A stretch of DNA of 9,161 nt from Acidobacteriota bacterium (GTDB taxonomy: Bacteria > Acidobacteriota > Terriglobia > Terriglobales > Acidobacteriaceae): positions 1-9,161 of the forward strand of contig JANXQR010000326.1 in assembly GCA_025353435.1 (NCBI GenBank), written 5' to 3'. The notes below the pieces were generated by a model. It saw nothing but the letters and a program-made list of their open reading frames with translations. It did not search any database and was not told where the DNA came from. Both the position numbers and the translations under genes were made by a program. Positions 4,444 to 9,161 of this stretch are shown in pieces. The stretch's first letter is position 1, and every line of letters begins with the position of its first letter.

Positions 4444-5973
4444 TCATTGCACCGTGATGGTCTCGGAGTGTTCCACCAGCCACTGATCCCATCCGGCGGC
4501 GTAGACATCGAGGTGGTGCGAGCCGGGGGTGAGTGTGGCGGAGCCGTCAAGGAAGGTGTAGTTGGAGAAGCCGTCAATCTGCTCGGCTACCTTCTTTCCA
4601 TCGATCCAGATCTCGACATCGCGCATGGGGACAGTCCCCGAGGCGCCGATGGCGAATTTTACGGGCGAGGTAGCCGCCACGCCAAAAGTGGGCAGGCAGA
4701 TGTTGATGCCGCGGCTGGAGGAAGGTGCAAGGCAGGTTGGGAAGTTGCCCGTAGTGGTGTTGAGTTGAGTGGTGACGGTGGACGAGTCGCAGCGGCTATC
4801 CGCGCACTGGGTCACGAGAAGGTCGGGTTTCGTGTCCGAGTTGCCACGAAGGATCTGGGGCGCGAAAGGAAGCGGGTAGACCACTCCGCCGATGGGCTGG
4901 GCCCAGTAGATGGTCTGATCCGAGTTATAGCTCGCGTTGGCGTTGCGGGTGAGGGCGTCAACGTAGAGCGGGCCGGTGTTCGGATTGGCGCAATCGTGCT
5001 CCCTGACGATGATGTCGTTCAAGCCGTTGCCGTCCAGGTCTGCCACGGAGGCGGGGCCGTCTACGCAGCGACCGATCAGGACGTTGGTGCGGCTGGCGAA
5101 CTGGCGGCCGGTGTCACCGTAGTAGACGAAGACGCGACTGGAATAAATCTGCGGCTGGGTGGCGAGGATGTCGCTTTTGCCGTCGCTGTTAACGTCACCC
5201 ACAGAGAAGTTGACGAAGGTGGTATTGGCAGGAGCCGAGGCGGGCGTGCTGAAGGTGATGGCGGTGGTTTCGGGGAAGTGGCCGGTGCCGTCGCCATAGA
5301 GCACCCAGGCCTGGGTGGGGTTGGCGAGGTCAGTGAGCAAGAGATCGGCCTTGCCGTCGCCATCGAAGTCGCCCAGCATGGGGGAACTGCCGTTGACGCC
5401 CATTGAGGGCCCGGGAGTGAATCCGCCGTTGCCGTTCCCAAACCAGACATAGAGCCGGCCAGCGAAGACGAAGGCGATGTCAGTGAGGCTGTCGTGGTTG
5501 AAGTCGCCGGCCGTGGTTACGGCAGTGTAGGTACTGTTGTTATTGGTTGTGAATGCGAAGGTCCCGGTAAGGGTGAACTTGCCTTCCTGATCATTCTGGT
5601 AGAGGTAGAAGTTCCCGTCGTAGGCGCTTACCAGGATGTCAATGGCGCCGTCGTTGTTGAAGTCGCCGAGAACGAGTTGCTCGATGCCGGTGTTGGGGTT
5701 GATTTGGTAAGCGGTAGCTGGTCCGTAGACACCATCGGCGGTGGTGAGCTGAACGGCGAAGGTGTTCTGGCCTCCCATCTCGGGGTGATAAGCGAAGACG
5801 AGGTCTTCGCGGTAATCGTGGTTGAGGTCGGCGTGCTGGTAGAGCGGGGCGCCGCCGCCGTATCCGGGATCGTTGTTCTGGGTGTAATTGGAAAACCGTA
5901 AAGAGGATCCAAGGGCGAGGGTGGGTACCGCCAGGGACAAAGCGATTGAAACACGCAGCTGCGCCCGGTGCAT
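4444..5973 (-). CDS. Exported FG-GAP/VCBS repeat protein with C-terminal Ig-like domain
   Basis: This 509-residue protein starts with a Sec signal peptide (MHRAQLRVSIALSLAVPTLALG, cleavage near residue 22-24). The body is a probable seven-bladed beta-propeller of FG-GAP/VCBS repeats. Calcium-loop motifs appear at about residues 49 (DLNHDYRED), 104 (DFNNDGAID), 157 (DFNHDSLTD), 202 (DFDGDGKAD), 260 (DVNSDGKSD) and 312 (DLDGNGLND), with a degenerate one near 378. Residues about 435-509 form an Ig-like module (VEIWIDGKKV, then LTPGSHHLDVYAAGWD). Six cysteines all lie after residue 300, compatible with disulfides outside the cytoplasm. Such proteins are surface or secreted binding scaffolds; no catalytic site is seen. 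The ATG at 5973 is chosen over one 18 codons upstream because it has GGAGG at 10 nt and leaves a clean signal peptide. The ligand is unknown. Confidence 0.88.
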   Translation of the reverse strand: MHRAQLRVSIALSLAVPTLALGSSLRFSNYTQNNDPGYGGGAPLYQHADLNHDYREDLVFAYHPEMGGQNTFAVQLTTADGVYGPATAYQINPNTGIEQLVLGDFNNDGAIDILVSAYDGNFYLYQNDQEGKFTLTGTFAFTTNNNSTYTAVTTAGDFNHDSLTDIAFVFAGRLYVWFGNGNGGFTPGPSMGVNGSSPMLGDFDGDGKADLLLTDLANPTQAWVLYGDGTGHFPETTAITFSTPASAPANTTFVNFSVGDVNSDGKSDILATQPQIYSSRVFVYYGDTGRQFASRTNVLIGRCVDGPASVADLDGNGLNDIIVREHDCANPNTGPLYVDALTRNANASYNSDQTIYWAQPIGGVVYPLPFAPQILRGNSDTKPDLLVTQCADSRCDSSTVTTQLNTTTGNFPTCLAPSSSRGINICLPTFGVAATSPVKFAIGASGTVPMRDVEIWIDGKKVAEQIDGFSNYTFLDGSATLTPGSHHLDVYAAGWDQWLVEHSETITVQ

Positions 5974-5983
5974 GGTGTAATGG

Positions 5984-5988
5984 CCTCC
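5984..5988 (-). promoter_or_regulatory. Ribosome binding site fixing the FG-GAP start
   Basis: GGAGG on the minus strand lies 10 nt before the ATG at 5973. The alternative ATG at 6027 has no comparable site and would put 18 charged residues before the signal peptide. Confidence 0.7.
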
Positions 5989-6442
5989 GAGGATTTCACG
6001 TTTTAAAAATTTGGCGTGCGCGAACAAATATTAGGATGCAGCTCTGTACGCTGGGGTAGTCTTCGTTGCGGCTGGTTCGGTTTTGCGGCGACAGCGCCGG
6101 GCGGTGTTTGATGAATCGGATTGGGTTATGAGCCGCTCAGAGTTCTCGAGATTCTTCGCCTTAAAGACATACCCACAAGTCACAGGGAATCGTTGACCTG
6201 CTATAGTCGCGGCACGACAAATTTGGGTGGTCATTTGCAATCACTCGGCCGGGGCATGATGAACGAGCATTCGACACAAGGGAAGGTTGCATGTGCGATT
6301 GCTGCGTGCATAGCATGGATAGCATCGGGTCAGGTGTTGGTACCTTCGATGGCGCGGCTCGCGTTGGTGTCCATCGCTGATTTGCCTGATTATTGACGCG
6401 CAGTCAGAATCCACATGCGGCTAACTAATCTCGATACGTAAA

Positions 6443-6455
6443 TTGACTAAGTCAA
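6443..6455. promoter_or_regulatory. Palindrome upstream of the mannosidase gene
   Basis: TTGAC-TAA-GTCAA is a perfect 5-bp dyad with a 3-bp centre, 23 nt before the GH125 ATG at 6479. It could be an operator in the 5' leader. Its TTG is also in frame with the gene, but is a less likely start. Confidence 0.35.
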
Positions 6456-6478
6456 GAAAGCAGATCTGGCGGGTTCTT

Positions 6479-7921
6479 ATGAGGAGTGAGCAACTGACGA
6501 GAAGGTCTGTGATTGCTGGGTCAGGCAAGGTCATTGCGGGTGCCGGCGTGCTGGCTACCATTCCGGCACGCATGCTGGCACAGACCGTTCCGCTGGGTTC
6601 GAAGCGACCAAGCCCGGCCGATCGCAAGTTTCGGAGCGCCGCTGTGGATGCGTATATTGAGTCGACGAGTAAGCGGATAGGCGATCCGATGCTTGCCGAG
6701 ATGTTTGCCAACTGCTTGCCCAACACAATTGATACAACCGTCATCCCCGGCGAGTTTGAGGGAAAGCCTGATACGGCTGTGCTGACCGGAGACATTCCAG
6801 CGATGTGGCTGAGAGACTCTTCTGCCCAGGTTTGGCCCTATCTTGAGCACGCAGGCAAAGACGCTCGGCTGCGTGCACTGCTGGAAGGCGTTATTAGGCG
6901 ACAAACGCGCTGTCTGCTGATTGATACGTATGCCAATGCATTTATGGCGAACCTGAGCGATCCTCCGCTGGAGTGGAGTACGAAGGACCAGACTGAGATG
7001 AAGCCGGGCGTGGGTGAACGCAAGTACGAGTTGGATTCCATCTGTTATCCCATTCGCCTTGCACATGGATATTGGAAGAGTACTGGCGATACGAGGCCCT
7101 TCGATCTCGCCTGGAAACATGCGATGACGGAAGTGCTGCGGACCATGCGTGTGCAGCAACGCAAGAATGGTCCGGGCCCCTATCGTTTCCAGAGAGAGGC
7201 CAGCAACCCTACCGACTCGCTGGTGAATGGGATTGGCAATCCGGTCAAGCCCATCGGCCTTATTGCATGCTGTTTCCGACCGTCGGATGATGCCTGCATT
7301 TATTCATTTCTGGTGCCGTCAAATCTTTTCGCGGTCACGTCGCTGCGGCAACTCGCGAACATGGCCAACGCAATTTTGCATGATTCGGAAATGGCCAACG
7401 ATGCGACATCGCTGGCAAACGAGGTGGAATTGGCGCTGCGGCAACACGCTCTGGTCTCGACGGACGCCGGCACGATTTGGGCATATGAGATCGACGGGTA
7501 CGGCGGACAGGTATTGATGGATGATACAAATGTGCCGAGCCTGCTGAGCCTTCCTTACCTGGAGAGCTCGCCGGACGCGGCAGTTTATGCGAGGACACGG
7601 AAGTTTATCTGGAGCGAGAGGAACCCATGGTTTTTCCGCGGGACCGCGGGTGAGGGCGTGGGTGGGCCTCATATCGGGCGTGACATGATTTGGCCAATGT
7701 CGCAAACCATTTATGCGCTGACCAGCAATTCTGACGCGGAGATTGGCCGCGCCATTCAGATGCTGAAAACATCCTCGGCCGGAACGGGATTCATTCACGA
7801 GTCCTATAACAAAGACGATCCAAGCCATTTCACACGATCGTGGTTTGCGTGGGCGAACACTTTGTTCGGGGAACTGATTGGCAAGACCGCGCAGCGAAGG
7901 CCAGAACTGCTAAGAGCGTAA
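6479..7921 (+). CDS. GH125 exo-alpha-mannosidase, Tat-exported
   Basis: This 480-residue enzyme belongs to glycoside hydrolase family 125 (formerly DUF1237), inverting exo-acting alpha-1,6-mannosidases that need no metal. Family landmarks in order are PAMWLRDSSAQVWPYL (107-122), GERKYELDSICYP (179-191), FRPSDDACIYSF (266-277), DDTNVPSLLSLPYL (348-361), GGPHIGRDMIWPMS (395-408) and FIHESY (438-443). By spacing to the characterised streptococcal enzyme, an Asp in RPSDD is the likely general acid and E441 the base. The N-terminus has a twin-arginine motif, LTRRSVIAG, followed by a hydrophobic stretch ending near ARMLAQ, so it should be exported folded. The ATG at 6479 (weak GGCGGG ahead) is preferred to an upstream TTG at 6443 because it places the Tat motif near the N-terminus. 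The likely substrate is alpha-mannan or N-glycan-type mannosides scavenged outside the cell. Confidence 0.92.
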   Translation: MRSEQLTRRSVIAGSGKVIAGAGVLATIPARMLAQTVPLGSKRPSPADRKFRSAAVDAYIESTSKRIGDPMLAEMFANCLPNTIDTTVIPGEFEGKPDTAVLTGDIPAMWLRDSSAQVWPYLEHAGKDARLRALLEGVIRRQTRCLLIDTYANAFMANLSDPPLEWSTKDQTEMKPGVGERKYELDSICYPIRLAHGYWKSTGDTRPFDLAWKHAMTEVLRTMRVQQRKNGPGPYRFQREASNPTDSLVNGIGNPVKPIGLIACCFRPSDDACIYSFLVPSNLFAVTSLRQLANMANAILHDSEMANDATSLANEVELALRQHALVSTDAGTIWAYEIDGYGGQVLMDDTNVPSLLSLPYLESSPDAAVYARTRKFIWSERNPWFFRGTAGEGVGGPHIGRDMIWPMSQTIYALTSNSDAEIGRAIQMLKTSSAGTGFIHESYNKDDPSHFTRSWFAWANTLFGELIGKTAQRRPELLRA

Positions 7922-8020
7922 TGTTGCCTTTGGCCTGCAACGGGGCGCATGCGTGATTCTGCGATGTGCGCGGAAGATCAGGGATGAGGGGCGACTAAGG
8001 GCCGGCCGTTATTCTGGAAT

Positions 8021-8728
8021 GTGAGTGACAGGCCAGACAAGCGCACCAAGACCCCGCGTCGGAAGGTTTCTCTGCGATCGGTCGTTCGTTGGCTGGCGAT
8101 CGGTGTGGGGCTTGTGTGGTTGCTGGCCGCGCTGATGCTTGTGGTGGCGCGATGGATCGACCCGCCAACAACTGCGGTGCAGATGCAACGCCGAGTGCAG
8201 GCGTGGATACACGACACGCCGTATCACAAACGCTACGAATTCATTCCACTCAGTCAGATCTCGCCCGATCTTCAGCATGCGGTGGTGGCCGCGGAAGACG
8301 CGCGCTTTTACGAGCACCATGGTTTCGATTGGCACGAGATCCAGATTGCCGCGGAAGACGATCTGGATGGCGGTCGCAGTCGTGGAGCTTCAACGATTAC
8401 GCAGCAACTGGTAAAGAACTTATTCTTCGGAACGGGCCGCTCCTGGCTGCGCAAGGGCGTGGAATTCACACTGGTACCGGTGGCCGAAGTGGTGCTGGGC
8501 AAGCGCCGCATTCTGGAGATTTATCTCAACGTGGTGGAATGGGGGCCGGGAGTTTATGGTGCTGAGGCGGCGTGTCGTTACCATGACAAAACCGCGGCAC
8601 GGAATATCGGCAGGCAAGAGGCGGCACGGCTGGCGGCGATTCTGCCGGCTCCTCTGAAGCGACGGCCTGAGCGCATGAATCACTACCGCGCGCTGATTCT
8701 TGAACGGATGCGGGAAATGGGTTGGTAG
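8021..8728 (+). CDS. mtgA: Monofunctional biosynthetic peptidoglycan glycosyltransferase
   Basis: This 235-residue protein polymerises lipid II into glycan strands at the outer face of the cytoplasmic membrane. A basic N-terminus (residues 1-20) and one transmembrane anchor (about 24-44) precede a GT51 domain. Its conserved motifs are AEDARFYEHHGFD (91-103, catalytic E92), RGASTITQQLVKNLF (121-135), KRRILEIYLNVVEWG (161-175, second catalytic Glu E166), YGAEAA (179-184) and EAARLAAILP (200-209). There is no transpeptidase domain and the length is that of MtgA proteins, so it is not a truncated class A PBP. The start is GTG at 8021 with a weak ribosome site; no better in-frame start precedes the anchor. 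It lies 99 bp after the mannosidase gene on the same strand, with no strong terminator between, so co-transcription is possible. Confidence 0.95.
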   Translation: MSDRPDKRTKTPRRKVSLRSVVRWLAIGVGLVWLLAALMLVVARWIDPPTTAVQMQRRVQAWIHDTPYHKRYEFIPLSQISPDLQHAVVAAEDARFYEHHGFDWHEIQIAAEDDLDGGRSRGASTITQQLVKNLFFGTGRSWLRKGVEFTLVPVAEVVLGKRRILEIYLNVVEWGPGVYGAEAACRYHDKTAARNIGRQEAARLAAILPAPLKRRPERMNHYRALILERMREMGW

Positions 8729-8858
8729 CTAGGTGGGTTGGTGATGGTGGGCGGCATTTGACTGATGCGGAGCCTGCAGTTGGTTTCGTGGCCGGTTTCG
8801 GAGCGATCATCGTTTCGGGAATATACTGATTTGCAAGAGCCCTGAAGGGAAAGAGTAA

Positions 8859-9161
8859 GTGCCGAAACTGCGAGGACAGTGGATGTTGAGTTGGGTTTGT
8901 GTCGTCACGTTCTTAGTGGTTTCGTGCCCAATTGAATATCTGGCACAACAGCCTGAAGCGGGAAGTCCGCCTCCGGTTCAAGCGGAACCGAGCGCCACAA
9001 GCAAGGGAAGTTCAGCGAACGCCGAGCAGAAGCTATCGGGCTTGGCCGTAGTCATAAAGGTGGACTCGATCGCCGGCGACCTCTTGTTCCACGCGGATGG
9101 ATATAGGATTCGCGTTCACTCGGCGACGGTGACAACCTTCTCAGGCGACTTGAAGGCGCTG
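8859..9161 (+). CDS. Unrecognised exported protein, N-terminal 101 codons only
   Basis: The reading frame is open from GTG at 8859 to the right edge. AAGGGA lies about 8 nt upstream. An internal ATG at 8883 with GAGGA 6 nt upstream is an alternative start. The N-terminus has basic residues (PKLRGQW) and then a hydrophobic core (LSWVCVVTFLVV). VVSC could be a lipobox, making a lipoprotein, or Sec cleavage could fall near YLAQ. A Pro/Ser/Ala-rich low-complexity linker spans about 30-60. From about 65 the sequence becomes beta-strand-like (LAVVIKVDSIAGDLLFHADG, then RIRVHSATVTTFSG), recalling small OB-like domains of the DUF5666 type. That assignment is a guess from a fragment. A TATACT at 8822-8827 is a plausible -10 element. 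Confidence 0.65.
   Translation, partial: MPKLRGQWMLSWVCVVTFLVVSCPIEYLAQQPEAGSPPPVQAEPSATSKGSSANAEQKLSGLAVVIKVDSIAGDLLFHADGYRIRVHSATVTTFSGDLKAL

Larger units (their letters stand above)
5974..6478. other. 505-bp divergent intergenic region, no convincing gene
   Basis: This stretch must hold the promoters of the divergent FG-GAP (minus) and GH125 (plus) genes. On the minus strand TTGTTC-N16-TAAAAC, just upstream of the FG-GAP ribosome site, is a weak sigma-70-like candidate. On the plus strand TATAGT near 6201 resembles a -10 box without a good -35. A 46-codon plus-strand frame from 6256 to 6396 encodes a hydrophobic stretch (VACAIAACIAWIASG), but its ribosome site is poor and I would not call it a gene. 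No tRNA or terminator hairpin is apparent. Confidence 0.5.

Noticed and set aside
4197..4457. An 86-codon plus-strand frame in the convergent spacer
   Set aside because: It crosses palindromes, a repeat-like module and the end of the FG-GAP gene, and has no ribosome site. The dyads indicate structured non-coding DNA.
4426..5406. A 326-codon plus-strand reading frame antisense to the FG-GAP gene
   Set aside because: Its Gly/Val/Ala/Glu-rich translation is the mirror of the repeated Asp/Gly codons on the other strand. It has no ribosome site or domain, while the minus strand encodes clear FG-GAP motifs and a signal peptide.
6031..6240. A 69-codon minus-strand frame upstream of the FG-GAP gene
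   Set aside because: It lacks a good ribosome site or domain, has a basic low-complexity C-terminus, and sits where the FG-GAP promoter should be.
6256..6396. A 46-codon plus-strand frame with a hydrophobic stretch
   Set aside because: The ribosome site is weak (GGGG directly before ATG) and composition alone does not separate it from chance. It is kept only as a note in the spacer entry.
7922..8020. A GTTGC...GCAAC hairpin after the mannosidase gene as a terminator
   Set aside because: The stem is only 5 bp and no T-run follows, so it is not supported as an intrinsic terminator.

Overview
The window looks like a GC-rich chromosomal segment from a member of the Acidobacteriota (Terriglobia-like). 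This is inferred from gene content, not from a marker gene. The clues are an ECF sigma factor, zinc-finger anti-sigma factor and HEAT-repeat protein in a row, a divergent Hfq, an FG-GAP protein with a C-terminal Ig-like domain, a Tat-exported GH125 mannosidase, and GC-rich intergenic repeats of a type I associate with this phylum. No rRNA, tRNA, CRISPR array, transposase or phage gene is visible.

Left block (1-2443, minus strand). Three tightly packed genes read right to left: an ECF sigma factor, a membrane-anchored zf-HC2 anti-sigma factor overlapping it by 4 nt (ATGA), and a secreted TPR/HEAT-repeat protein whose ATG directly follows the anti-sigma stop codon. The last gene runs off the left edge. 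The layout suggests one envelope-facing regulatory operon.

Centre-left (2444-3835). A short divergent spacer carries three heptamer repeats. It is followed on the plus strand by an Hfq-type Sm-fold RNA chaperone and an inositol-monophosphatase-family protein (SuhB-like) that overlap by 4 nt (GTGA). Translational coupling of these two genes is the most eye-catching pairing in the window.

Convergent spacer (3836-4443). This 608 bp stretch has no credible gene but is dense in structure. It holds a 12-bp inverted repeat, a near-consensus CRP-type dyad, five tandem heptamers, a strong bidirectional hairpin terminator, a weaker hairpin with a T-run, a GGTGGG/CCCACC-rich dispersed-repeat-like module, and a 9-bp-stem hairpin just past the end of the FG-GAP gene.

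Right half (4444-9161). An exported FG-GAP/VCBS protein is on the minus strand. A 505 bp divergent spacer separates it from a plus-strand series: a Tat-exported GH125 exo-alpha-mannosidase, a monofunctional peptidoglycan glycosyltransferase (MtgA), and the first 101 codons of an unrecognised exported protein. Most products in the window act at or beyond the cytoplasmic membrane. I see no clear defence, secretion or biosynthetic system. The most notable signals are regulatory and repetitive rather than a new enzyme pathway.
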